In this document: positions 16,389 through 23,918 of the stretch, in pieces | How the letters are laid out: each line of letters begins with the position of its first letter | Position numbering within the stretch: the stretch's first letter is position 1 | DNA from: Cohnella nanjingensis | GTDB lineage: Bacteria > Bacillota > Bacilli > Paenibacillales > Paenibacillaceae | Length of the DNA stretch: 35,885 nt | Assembly: GCF_014212125.1 (NCBI RefSeq) | Contig: NZ_JACJVP010000067.1 | Location: forward strand, 1 to 35,885 | Reading direction: 5' to 3' | The notes under the pieces: model-generated | The model's input: only the letters and a program-made list of their open reading frames with translations | Databases searched by the model: none | What the model was told of the DNA's origin: nothing | Made by a program: the position numbers and the translations under genes

Positions 16389-17210
16389 TTATTGAATGTA
16401 TTGGACCGAAATGCGGTCCGGCGTGACGGCCAGCTCCTTGGTCGCGAGGGAAACGATCTTCACGGCTTGCTTGGCTTCGAGCTTGGCGGCTTGAACGACG
16501 ACCTTGTAGTGGCTGTCGTCCTCTTCCACGACCGCGTTGCCGTAGTCGGTAACCAGCTTCTCTTCGAGGCTCGTGATGCGCTGTTCGACCATATCGATGC
16601 GGCTTTGCTCCTCCGCGGCCGCGGCAGCTTCTTCGGGCGTGGCCTTCGACGTGGCGGCGAGTACCGCGTTCAGCTCTTCCAGCCGCTTGGAGACCTTGAT
16701 CTCCCGCTGCAGCTGGGCGTTGTCGAAGTACTCGCGGCCCGTCAGGTTCGTCATGCCCTTGAGCACTTCTTTGTCTTCCGGCGTCGCGGCGCCGTCTTTG
16801 CCCGCTTCCGGAGAAGCCGCTGCTTCCTTTCCTTTGTCCGGCGAAGCGGAGGCGCCTTTGCCGACATCCGGAGATGCCGAAGCGTCCTTGCCCGTATCGG
16901 GGGACGCCGCGGCGTCTTTGCCCGTTCCCGGCGCGGCCGAAGCGTCCGGAGACGCCGCCGCGTCCTTGCCGTCGCCGCTCGCTTGCGGATCGTCCAGCGG
17001 GTTCGTGCCGTCGACTTCCGTCACTTGGACGCCGCCTTCGTTCAGCGAGCCGGATGCCTTGGCGGCGTCCGGTCCCTGCGTCTCCTGCTGCTGCGCTTGG
17101 CCGACCGGCTTGCCGGCAGGCGCATCCTCGGTGAACAGATAATACGCGGAGAGAATCACCATCAGGGAAAGCATCGATACGAGCCAGATCGTTTGCCGTT
17201 TGTTGTTCAT
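16389..17210 (-). CDS. spoIIIAH: Stage III sporulation protein AH
   Basis: Mother-cell ring protein of the SpoIIIA-SpoIIQ channel; its YscJ/FliF-like domain binds forespore SpoIIQ across the septum. 273 aa against about 218 in B. subtilis. It has one N-terminal transmembrane segment (TIWLVSMLSLMVILSAYYLF, residues 8-27). A low-complexity linker follows (30-150), with six imperfect 10-residue repeats of the GKDAAASPD type at about 79-145. The conserved C-terminal domain runs from about 155 (REYFDNAQLQREIKVSKRLEEL). The ATG has AGGAGG upstream. It is the last gene of the operon. Confidence 0.95.
   Translation of the reverse strand: MNNKRQTIWLVSMLSLMVILSAYYLFTEDAPAGKPVGQAQQQETQGPDAAKASGSLNEGGVQVTEVDGTNPLDDPQASGDGKDAAASPDASAAPGTGKDAAASPDTGKDASASPDVGKGASASPDKGKEAAASPEAGKDGAATPEDKEVLKGMTNLTGREYFDNAQLQREIKVSKRLEELNAVLAATSKATPEEAAAAAEEQSRIDMVEQRITSLEEKLVTDYGNAVVEEDDSHYKVVVQAAKLEAKQAVKIVSLATKELAVTPDRISVQYIQ
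16776..16976 (-). repeat. 30-bp tandem repeat encoding the SpoIIIAH linker
   Basis: About six in-frame copies of a 30-bp unit encode variants of GKDAAASPDT (residues 79-145 of SpoIIIAH). The copies differ at several positions, mostly keeping the GK and the (A/S)SP core. The length is probably variable between strains. Confidence 0.85.
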
Positions 17211-17252
17211 AGCTACTTGACCTCCTAATTGATTCGTTTGGAATGATACGAT

Positions 17253-17903
17253 CTATAGCTTGCGCGGCACGACGGAGATCCGGTGGATCGGAACGTCCAG
17301 ACCGCTTGCTATCGCTTCGGCGATCATGCGGTGTACGGTCGCGTTCTCCGCGCCCTTCGCCACGATGAGCACCCCTCTGATGCGGGGTTTCACCTTCTTG
17401 ACGACGATGGGAGACTTGCCGCCGGACACTTCGTAGAGGACGACTTGGCCGTCTTGGGTCACGTCGGTAATATGGCGTCTGGCGCCGTTCTTGTCCGTCT
17501 CGTCGGTAATTTGCTGCGTCTTCTTCTCGTTGAGCTGGACGACGGTCTCTTCCGTTGATTCGACGGTCACCATGACGTCCGTCGTGCCCACTCCCACGAT
17601 ATTCTCGAGCATCTCCTTGAGCCGGCTGTCCAACTGCGTCTCGATCTCGGCGAACGGATCGTCCTTGCCGTCGCCCGTGCCGAGGAACGTCTCCTGCTGC
17701 GCTTGCGGCACGTCGGTGTCGTGCGGCGGATTAATCTCGTTTCCCGAAGGCGGCACGGTCTTTACGTTCACGTACGAAGCGACGAGGAGGAGCACGGCGC
17801 CGATCAATCCGATGAGCACCAGCCAGCGAAACGCCTTGACCCGCTTCGGCCCTCCCGGACCGCCTCCGATGAACGTCTCCAATTGCTGCAGCCATTTGGC
17901 CAT
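17253..17903 (-). CDS. spoIIIAG: Stage III sporulation protein AG
   Basis: Forms a large secretin-like ring in the space between mother cell and forespore (216 aa). It has one transmembrane segment (FRWLVLIGLIGAVLLLVASYV, about residues 25-45), an extended linker, and a ring-building domain with the insertion typical of AG (LENIVGVGTTDVMVTVESTEETVVQLNEKKT ... KPRIRGVLIVAKGAENATVHRMIAEA). The ATG is preceded by GGGAGGGGG. It follows spoIIIAF by 19 bases. Confidence 0.95.
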   Translation of the reverse strand: MAKWLQQLETFIGGGPGGPKRVKAFRWLVLIGLIGAVLLLVASYVNVKTVPPSGNEINPPHDTDVPQAQQETFLGTGDGKDDPFAEIETQLDSRLKEMLENIVGVGTTDVMVTVESTEETVVQLNEKKTQQITDETDKNGARRHITDVTQDGQVVLYEVSGGKSPIVVKKVKPRIRGVLIVAKGAENATVHRMIAEAIASGLDVPIHRISVVPRKL

Positions 17904-17922
17904 GGCACACCCCCTCCCGTCG

Positions 17923-18639
17923 TTAGTACGGATCGCCCGGCGCGGGCGTGATGACCCGGATCGCGTTCGTCGATACGCCGAACCGGCTCGCGACGACCGC
18001 CGCTATGCGATTCTGCTCCGCCCGGTCGGCCTCCGCCGGCGCGGGCGACGCCGAAGCGGCCGGGTCCGCATCCTTCGGCGACGCGGACGGCTGGACCGAG
18101 ATGTCAGGCACCTCCACCGTGACCGGCGCGACGGGCGCGACATCGCCGATGGCGCCGCCGCTTCTCTTGCCCGCATCCGCCGCCTCCGAGCCGGCGCGAA
18201 GCTGAATGGTCACGCCCGTCAATTGCGCCCCGCCGTCGGCCAGGCGCGAGAGCTCGACCGATACTTTGTCGACCGCCGCGCCCGCCTCCTGCTCGACCGC
18301 GTCCCGAATCTGCCCCTCCAGGCGCACCGCTGCGATTCGGGCCGCCTGATTCTCCTGCGAGATCCGCAGCCGGCCCGCCTCGGCCTCGATCTGAGCCAGC
18401 TGGCCCGCGGCTTGATCGGGCTGCCGCTCCGCCGCGTCGATGCCCGCCGCCAGCTTCGTGCCGAAGTCGCCTTTGATCCATTGAAGCATCGGCGTCGCGA
18501 CCGTCAGCAGAATGAACAATCCGGCGACCAGGCGCACGTACCGCTGCATCGTCCGGTTCGGGAGGAGCAGATCGATGAGCGAAGCGAGCAGGACGACCGC
18601 CACGATCTGCTTCAGCCAGCCGGCCAGCGCATTCATCAT
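17923..18639 (-). CDS. spoIIIAF: Stage III sporulation protein AF
   Basis: Channel component with two N-terminal membrane segments (IVAVVLLASLIDLLL and YVRLVAGLFILLTVATPML) and a C-terminal ring-building-motif domain (238 aa, somewhat longer than the B. subtilis protein). The central and C-terminal part includes an Ala/Ser/Pro-rich stretch (PSASPKDADPAASASP) that resembles the linker of SpoIIIAH. The ATG has GGGAGGGA six bases upstream; a second ATG follows directly. Confidence 0.92.
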   Translation of the reverse strand: MMNALAGWLKQIVAVVLLASLIDLLLPNRTMQRYVRLVAGLFILLTVATPMLQWIKGDFGTKLAAGIDAAERQPDQAAGQLAQIEAEAGRLRISQENQAARIAAVRLEGQIRDAVEQEAGAAVDKVSVELSRLADGGAQLTGVTIQLRAGSEAADAGKRSGGAIGDVAPVAPVTVEVPDISVQPSASPKDADPAASASPAPAEADRAEQNRIAAVVASRFGVSTNAIRVITPAPGDPY

Positions 18640-18664
18640 CTCGATTCCCTCCCGCCGGACGCCG

Positions 18665-19972
18665 CTAGCGCATCAGGATCGACGCGTTCCCCGCGGTCAG
18701 GATGATCGTGACCGCCAGGAAAAACATCAGCCCGACCGAAGCGAGCGCCGCGAACACATAGATGAGCGTCTTGCCGATCGTCTGCAGGCACTGCACGATC
18801 GGGGTGTCGCCGAGCGGCTGCAGGACCGCCGCGGAGACGTTGTAGATCAGCGCCAGCGTCAGGATCTTGATCGCCGGGAACGCGCAGAGGAAGAGCAGAA
18901 TGACGACGCCGGCGATGCCGACCGCGTTCTTGACGAGCATGCTGGCCGTCAGCACCGTATCGGCCGCATCGGAGAACATCCGTCCGACGACCGGCACGAA
19001 GTTGCCGGTGACGAACTTCGCCGTCCGCAGCGCGATGCCGTCGGTGACCGCGCCCGTCGCGCCTTGGACGGAGAGGACGCCGAGGAACAGCGTGAGCATC
19101 GTGCCCAGCAAGCCTACCGAGATGCTGCGCAGCAAGTTCGCGAGCTGCGTGACCTTGAAGCGGTCCGAGATGGTGCTGGTCAGATGCAGCACGGCCGAGA
19201 AGAACAAGAGCGGGAACACGACCAGGTGAATGAGCGTCCCGATCGTATGAATCATGAAGACGATCAGCGGATGAAGCACGGCTACCGTCGTCAACCCTCC
19301 GGTGCTCGCGAGCAGCGTGAGCAGGAGCGGAATCATCGAGAGCATGAACTGCACCATGTTGCCGATCGCGTCGGCCGCATAGGTCGTCGCCGTCCGGAAA
19401 CTGTTGACCGCGATGATCAGCAGCACCATATATGCCACCGCGTAAGCGACCCGGCTGACCGTATTGCGTTCGAACGCGCTCTGCATCGTCTCCAGAATCA
19501 TCGCGAAGACGGCCAGCAGGACGATCGTGACGAGCAGCTTGCCGCTATACAGCACCTCGTGCAGGAAGAACCGGGCGAGGCCTCCGAGCGCTTGCTTCAC
19601 GTCCCAGGACTTGCCTTGGGGGAACATGAGCTCCTTCAGCTCGGGTACTTGCCCGTCCGGGAAATAGCCGCCGTACTGCCCTTTAAGGCGGTCCCAGAAC
19701 TGTTCGATCTGCCGCAGGTCGATGTCGCCCGCCTGCTCCTCCGCGAGCTCGCCGGCCATCTGACCGGCTCCGCCCGCCGACGGCGCGGCGGAAACTGGCG
19801 CATCCGGCGCCCGATAAGGCTCGACCTCGCTGCCGGCCGAAGGCGCGCCCCGCGAGCCGCCCGCCGCGCCCGCAAAAGCGGGCGTAGGCAGCAGCGACAG
19901 CAGCATGGCCGACAGCAGCAGCAGGAACGGCAGCCAGCCCGATCTTCGCGCCGTCAACAGCTGGCGTCTCAT
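18665..19972 (-). CDS. spoIIIAE: Stage III sporulation protein AE
   Basis: Polytopic membrane protein of the SpoIIIA channel, required for SigG activity in the forespore (435 aa). It has an N-terminal signal peptide (LPFLLLLSAMLLSLLPTPAFA), an extracytoplasmic region of about 100 residues and then at least six to eight hydrophobic helices (for example LLVTIVLLAVFAMIL, VAYAVAYMVLLIIAV, VVFPLLFFSAVLHL). The ATG at 19972 has AGGAGGGGG five bases upstream. A GTG at 20002 overlapping the spoIIIAD stop is also in frame but less likely. Confidence 0.94.
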   Translation of the reverse strand: MRRQLLTARRSGWLPFLLLLSAMLLSLLPTPAFAGAAGGSRGAPSAGSEVEPYRAPDAPVSAAPSAGGAGQMAGELAEEQAGDIDLRQIEQFWDRLKGQYGGYFPDGQVPELKELMFPQGKSWDVKQALGGLARFFLHEVLYSGKLLVTIVLLAVFAMILETMQSAFERNTVSRVAYAVAYMVLLIIAVNSFRTATTYAADAIGNMVQFMLSMIPLLLTLLASTGGLTTVAVLHPLIVFMIHTIGTLIHLVVFPLLFFSAVLHLTSTISDRFKVTQLANLLRSISVGLLGTMLTLFLGVLSVQGATGAVTDGIALRTAKFVTGNFVPVVGRMFSDAADTVLTASMLVKNAVGIAGVVILLFLCAFPAIKILTLALIYNVSAAVLQPLGDTPIVQCLQTIGKTLIYVFAALASVGLMFFLAVTIILTAGNASILMR

Positions 19973-19998
19973 CCGTTCCCCCTCCTGTCCGGCCTTCG

Positions 19999-20388
19999 TC
20001 ACGCCGGAAGCAGGCCCAGCACCGTCTCGATGATGACGCTGATGATCGGCACCGCCATGACAAGGATCAACATTTTCCCGGCGAATTCAATCTTGGACGC
20101 CACGCTCTCCATCCCCGCGTCCCGCACGATCTGGGCGCCGAATTCGGCGATATAGGCGATCCCGATAATCTTGAGCATCGTCTTGAGATATACCGTCTGG
20201 ATGCCGGACCGGTCCGCCAACTCCTCCAGCACCGTAACGACGCCTTCGATCTTGCCGATCAGCGCCAGGAATACGGCGACGCCGAAGAAGGCGGCGAGCA
20301 AGAAGGCGAACATCGGCTTCTGCTCGCGGATGACGAGGATGAGGATGGTCGTGAGCAGCCCGATCCCGACGATCTGAAGAATGTCCAC
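19999..20388 (-). CDS. spoIIIAD: Stage III sporulation protein AD
   Basis: Small membrane protein of the SpoIIIAC/AD family (129 aa) with four hydrophobic stretches (IVGIGLLTTILILVI, MFAFLLAAFFGVAVFLALI, IIGIAYIAEFGAQIV, MLILVMAVPIISVIIETVL). GTG start at 20386-20388 after GGGTGAGAAG. It lies twelve bases after spoIIIAC. Confidence 0.95.
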   Translation of the reverse strand: MDILQIVGIGLLTTILILVIREQKPMFAFLLAAFFGVAVFLALIGKIEGVVTVLEELADRSGIQTVYLKTMLKIIGIAYIAEFGAQIVRDAGMESVASKIEFAGKMLILVMAVPIISVIIETVLGLLPA

Positions 20389-20400
20389 CTTCTCACCCGC

Positions 20401-20604
20401 TTACTGGAACAAGAAAATCGTCTTGATCTCTTGAAACAAATCGTTGAGCAAGCGCACCACCATGAACAGCACGACGACGAACCCGATGACCGTGACCCAG
20501 TGCGCCATGTCTTCTTTGCCCATCTGCTTCAGCACAGTGTGGATCATGGCGACGATGATGCCGATGCCTGCGATTTGGAATATGGTGCTGACGTCGATGT
20601 TCAT
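20401..20604 (-). CDS. spoIIIAC: Stage III sporulation protein AC
   Basis: 67-aa membrane protein with two helices (IFQIAGIGIIVAMIHTVL and VTVIGFVVVLFMVVRLL), typical of SpoIIIAC and related to the N-terminal half of AD. The ATG follows AGGGGGC. It sits sixteen bases after spoIIIAB within the operon. Confidence 0.95.
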   Translation of the reverse strand: MNIDVSTIFQIAGIGIIVAMIHTVLKQMGKEDMAHWVTVIGFVVVLFMVVRLLNDLFQEIKTIFLFQ

Positions 20605-20620
20605 GAATACGGGCCCCCTA

Positions 20621-21139
20621 CTACATCATGAGGATGACGACCAGGGCGGCCGCGAGCACCCCTAGGCTTCGGCACAGCTTCTCGTACCGCTGCTGATCTT
20701 CGCGGGCTGCCGCTTCCTCCGCCTGCAGCTGGTGCATGGCGAGCCGCAGATGCTTCAGCTGGTCTTCCCGCCCGCTCCCGCCCAGCGTCCCGCCGAGGCG
20801 GAGCATCGCGTCGCGTTCAGCCGGCCTCATCGCCGTGGCGGACCACCCGGAGCGGAACGCCTTCTCCCAGCTGTCGCGCACCGTCCCGCCCGATGCGGAC
20901 TGCAACGAAGCGGCCGTCTCCGCGAACAAGCCCGAGAGCGGCGGCGGCAGCACCTGCGCGATTCGCGCGAGCGCTTCGGGCAGCGGCGTCTGTCCGTAGC
21001 CGATCTCCGTCTCCATCCGCTGCAGGGCGTGCAGGAGATGCCGGATCTGCCTCGGCCGCTCCGCGAATCGCGCCGCCTGCACGAATCCGATCATCGTCCC
21101 CGCGAACAGCACCAGCGCCGCGCCGATCAGCTTAAGCAC
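20621..21139 (-). CDS. spoIIIAB: Stage III sporulation protein AB
   Basis: 172-aa protein of the SpoIIIAB family. It has an N-terminal membrane helix (LIGAALVLFAGTMIGFVQA), a helical cytoplasmic region (RQIRHLLHALQRMETEIGYGQTPLPEALARI is the signature) and a C-terminal membrane helix (LGVLAAALVVILMM). It resembles type II secretion GspF-like domains. The frame is open far upstream (to 22090), but that part is antisense-like composition over spoIIIAA. The GTG at 21137-21139 has AAGGAGGGG eight bases upstream and lies two bases after the spoIIIAA stop. Confidence 0.94.
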   Translation of the reverse strand: MLKLIGAALVLFAGTMIGFVQAARFAERPRQIRHLLHALQRMETEIGYGQTPLPEALARIAQVLPPPLSGLFAETAASLQSASGGTVRDSWEKAFRSGWSATAMRPAERDAMLRLGGTLGGSGREDQLKHLRLAMHQLQAEEAAAREDQQRYEKLCRSLGVLAAALVVILMM

Positions 21140-21141
21140 GC

Positions 21142-22299
21142 TTAGGTCCCCTCCTTCGCCGGCGTCGACGGCGACCGGATAACCGGCAGCGGCCGCGGCT
21201 TGATCGACAGGCGCGCGCCGGCGGCTTCGACCGGGCCGTCCGCTTCCGCGGCGTTCGGCGATCGCGCTTGCGGCGTCGGAGCCGCGTCCGGCGCATCCCG
21301 CGGCGCGGCCCAAGTCCGCCGCCCGGCCTGCCTGGTCCGCAAGTCCGCCGCCTCCTCCGCGGATACGATCCGGTGCATGACGCGTCCTTGCGACCGCGAG
21401 AGCAGGACATAGGCGCTGAACATGCCTTCTTGCGCCAGTTGGGCCAGCACCGGCCTCGCGAACACGTCGGCCAAGTCGACCGCGTGCGCCGTCGCCAGGA
21501 CGCGCACCCCGGCATGGAGCGCTTCCGTCAGGGCGTAGGCGTCCTCCGGCCGGCCGATCTCGTCGACGACGACGACCTCGGGCGACATCGATCGGACGAG
21601 CATCATGAGTCCTTCCGCCTTCGGACAAGCGTCGAGCACGTCGCTGCGGGGGCCGAGATCGAACGTCGGCACCCCGCGTTCGCAAGCCGCGATCTCGGAG
21701 CGCTCGTCGACGATGCCGACCTTGCGCCCGCCCCAGCCCGACGCGGCCGGATGATACCACTGTCCGGCGCTGATCGCGCGGGCGAGATCGCGGAGCATCG
21801 TCGTCTTGCCCTGCTGCGGCGCCGAGACGATCAGCGCGTGGCGGACCGTGCGGGCTTGCGGATCGAGCAGATGCGGGAGCAGTTCGGCCGCGCATCCGGT
21901 TCTCGCTCTCGCGATCCGGACGTTGAAGCTGGCGATGTCCCGCAGGTGGCGGACGGCGCCGCCCTCCAGGACGGTGCGGCCGGCCAGTCCGATGCGGTGG
22001 CCGCCGGCGACCGTTACGAATCCCCGGCGAAGCTCTTCTTCTACGGCATATAACGAATGGTTGGTCACTCTCTCCAGTAGCGTCCGGCACGTCTCCCGGC
22101 CCGGCCGGTAAGCCGCGCGGGGGTCGTCCGTGGTTGTCCCGTCCGGCCGGACGAAGGCGAAGCGGCCGCCGTACCCGATCTCGAGCGGTCGTTCCTCCCG
22201 GATCCGAATCTCCTCCAGCGTCTCTAGCAGAGACGCGGGCAAATGCTCGATCGCGGTACGCAAGTCGGCTGGAAACATCGCGAACAGCTGAAGCGGCAT
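21142..22299 (-). CDS. spoIIIAA: Stage III sporulation protein AA, ATPase
   Basis: Cytoplasmic ATPase of the SpoIIIA channel, related to secretion ATPases (385 aa against about 307 in B. subtilis). The nucleotide-binding loop is SAPQQGKTT (about residues 159-167), where the usual first Gly is Ser. The Walker B is EVVVVDEIGR (241-250), and the conserved GGHRIGLAGR is present. Residues from about 325 on form a Pro/Ala/Arg-rich tail that I do not recognise as a domain. The ATG at 22299 follows AAAGGGGGC; the frame extends to 22392 but across the SigE promoter. First gene of the operon. Confidence 0.95.
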   Translation of the reverse strand: MPLQLFAMFPADLRTAIEHLPASLLETLEEIRIREERPLEIGYGGRFAFVRPDGTTTDDPRAAYRPGRETCRTLLERVTNHSLYAVEEELRRGFVTVAGGHRIGLAGRTVLEGGAVRHLRDIASFNVRIARARTGCAAELLPHLLDPQARTVRHALIVSAPQQGKTTMLRDLARAISAGQWYHPAASGWGGRKVGIVDERSEIAACERGVPTFDLGPRSDVLDACPKAEGLMMLVRSMSPEVVVVDEIGRPEDAYALTEALHAGVRVLATAHAVDLADVFARPVLAQLAQEGMFSAYVLLSRSQGRVMHRIVSAEEAADLRTRQAGRRTWAAPRDAPDAAPTPQARSPNAAEADGPVEAAGARLSIKPRPLPVIRSPSTPAKEGT

Positions 22300-22344
22300 C
22301 GGGAAGCCCCCTTTCCCGGGAAGTTGTCCTTTCTTAGCTGTTTC

Positions 22345-22373
22345 ATATGTATGCTTGGACGCCTTGTTTATGC
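22345..22373 (-). promoter_or_regulatory. SigE-type promoter of the spoIIIA operon
   Basis: On the minus strand GCATAAA (22367-22373), a 13-base spacer and CATACATAT (22345-22353) resemble the SigE elements (-35 of ATA type, -10 CATACAAT). The transcript would start about 40 bases before spoIIIAA. The B. subtilis operon is SigE-dependent, in agreement. Confidence 0.7.
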
Positions 22374-22413
22374 CTGCCCGCCCGCTTTTCAACCGATCTT
22401 TTTGATAGATTCG

Positions 22414-22677
22414 TTATTTTTTGAGAATCCCGATGAGCAGGCACGACACGCCGACGGCTACCCATACGAACTTCGCCGGCGACAGCTTGTCCGACAGTCC
22501 GACGAGGCCGATCGTCGTCGTCGCGATGAGGACCATCGGTCCGACCAGCGCGAGCATCGAATTGACGGTCAGCGCCTTGGCCACGTCGTTGAACTTCAGC
22601 ATGACGAGCGCCGCGGTCAGCTCGATGCTGCCGGACAGCAGCCGCAGCAGCGCCATGCTGAAGACGGTTTTGTCCAC
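22414..22677 (-). CDS. yqhV: YqhV family membrane protein (DUF2619)
   Basis: 87-aa protein with three hydrophobic segments and the family pattern MALLRLLSGSIELTAALVMLKFNDVAKALTVNS and LVGPMVLI. It is the known upstream neighbour of spoIIIAA in Bacillus. Function unknown. The frame opens at 22716, but the GTG at 22677 has AAGGAGGG at good spacing. The SigE promoter of spoIIIAA lies between its stop and spoIIIAA, so the genes can be expressed separately. Confidence 0.88.
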   Translation of the reverse strand: MDKTVFSMALLRLLSGSIELTAALVMLKFNDVAKALTVNSMLALVGPMVLIATTTIGLVGLSDKLSPAKFVWVAVGVSCLLIGILKK

Positions 22678-22842
22678 GCCTCTTCCCTCCTTCATATCCG
22701 TCACGGTTGTCCGCACGCTATTCTATGCGACTTAGGCGGACAACTTGCCGGTTTTTGCAGTCTGCGAGACTTCCGGCGGTCGGGCACCGGCCTAGAACTC
22801 GCTGCATATATTGCCATTACCTTTCACAAGGAGCGCTGATTC

Positions 22843-23661
22843 ATGGACATCCAAACCGAAACGAAGTGGCATCCGCTCTTGTCCGATCCGAGCGATAGCC
22901 GCCGACCCAAACCGCGGGAAACGGGCCGCACGATGATCATGGACAAAGGCTTGGGGCCGAACGCCTTTCAAGACCTGCTGTCGACGTCGGGGCCTTATAT
23001 CGACTTGATCAAGTTCGGGTTCGGCACCTCGCCGCTCTATCCGATTCCGATGCTGAAGGCCAAGATCGCTTCGGCCAAGGCGCACGGCATCGGCGCATTT
23101 CCGGGAGGCACGCTGCTCGAAGCGGCCGTGCGGCTGGATGTGACCGACGCCTTCTTCCGCTCGGCGCTGGAGCTGGGCTTCGACGCGATCGAAGTATCGG
23201 ACGGCACGATCGACCTGGATCGCCAGACGCGCGACGCGCTGGTCCGGGAAGCGGGGGAGTACGGGTTCCGCGTCTTCACCGAATACGGCAAGAAGCTGAC
23301 CGGCTCCCGGATCTCGCTAGACGATCTCTGCCTGACGGCGGAGCGCGATCTGCAATGCGGGGCCGAAGCGGTCACGATCGAGGCGCGGGAATCGGGCGTC
23401 GGCGTCGGCCTGTTCGACGAGGACGGGAAATGCCGGGAAGAGGAGTTGCAGCAGATCGTGCGCCGGTTCCCTGACGCGGATCGGCTGATGTGGGAAGCGC
23501 CGCAAAAAGAGCAGCAAGCGCTGCTGCTGCGGACGCTGGGACCGGACGTCAATCTGGGCAATGTCTCGCCGCAGGATGCGTTCTCGCTGGAGACGCTGCG
23601 CCGGGGCTTGCGGTCGGATACGTTCGCGCTGCATCGCATGATCGCCCATTACGAGATTTGA
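22843..23661 (+). CDS. comA: Phosphosulfolactate synthase (ComA family)
   Basis: Adds sulfite to phosphoenolpyruvate to give (2R)-phospho-3-sulfolactate; this is the coenzyme M pathway ComA family, not competence ComA (272 aa). Motifs: GRTMIMDKGLG, the Lys and Gly region YIDLIKFGFGTSPLYP, GIGAFPGGTLLEAA, GFDAIEVSDGTIDL, and AVTIEARESGVGVGLFDE. ATG with AAGGAG nine bases upstream. In B. subtilis a homolog (YitD) is linked to sulfolactate found in spores. The bases CATATATT at 22806-22813 resemble a SigE/SigK -10, without a clear -35. It diverges from yqhV; the other pathway enzymes are not in the window. Confidence 0.93.
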   Translation: MDIQTETKWHPLLSDPSDSRRPKPRETGRTMIMDKGLGPNAFQDLLSTSGPYIDLIKFGFGTSPLYPIPMLKAKIASAKAHGIGAFPGGTLLEAAVRLDVTDAFFRSALELGFDAIEVSDGTIDLDRQTRDALVREAGEYGFRVFTEYGKKLTGSRISLDDLCLTAERDLQCGAEAVTIEARESGVGVGLFDEDGKCREEELQQIVRRFPDADRLMWEAPQKEQQALLLRTLGPDVNLGNVSPQDAFSLETLRRGLRSDTFALHRMIAHYEI

Positions 23662-23672
23662 CGACCGCATCT

Positions 23673-23700
23673 GTTCGCCCGCGCCGCGGCGCGGGCGAAC
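23673..23700. repeat. 28-bp perfect palindrome after comA
   Basis: GTTCGCCCGCGCCG and its exact reverse complement are joined without a spacer. It lies eleven bases past the phosphosulfolactate synthase stop. It is pure GC-rich with no T tract, so it is either an RNA 3'-end stabiliser or a repeat rather than a standard terminator. Confidence 0.7.
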
Positions 23701-23703
23701 GCC

Positions 23704-23741
23704 GGCCGGCCCGAGGGATCCGCGGATCTCTCGGGCCGGCC
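23704..23741. repeat. Second strong hairpin after comA
   Basis: GGCCGGCCCGAG (23704-23715) pairs with CTCGGGCCGGCC (23730-23741), and GATC pairs with GATC inside, closing a CGCG loop. It lies three bases after the 28-bp palindrome. No T run on either side. Confidence 0.7.
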
Positions 23742-23824
23742 GCGCGTCAGGGCGAGCGGCGCCGACGGCTTGCGGCAGCGTCGCGCCGAGGCCGACGCGA
23801 AGGTCCATTCAAAGCTCGGAAGAG

Positions 23825-23853
23825 ACAGGCCCCGTTCTAACCGGGTGGCCTGT
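23825..23853 (+). terminator. Possible terminator before the UPF0756 gene
   Basis: ACAGGCC (23825-23831) pairs with GGCCTGT (23847-23853), extendable by a few pairs, and is followed by a pyrimidine- and AT-rich stretch rather than a clear T run. It lies about 65 bases upstream of the next plus-strand gene. Confidence 0.4.
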
Positions 23854-23918
23854 TCTCATATTGTAATGGCATGTACAACGCGGATGGTTATTCGCGGGCG
23901 AGGGGGAAGTGACGGACG

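Noticed and set aside
18512..20155. 547-codon plus-strand frame opposite spoIIIAE
   Set aside because: Shadow of the sporulation gene; extreme Arg/Asp/Glu content and no domain.
21140..22090. N-terminal extension of spoIIIAB over spoIIIAA
   Set aside because: It reads in another frame of spoIIIAA. The GTG with a perfect ribosome binding site at 21139 fits the family length.
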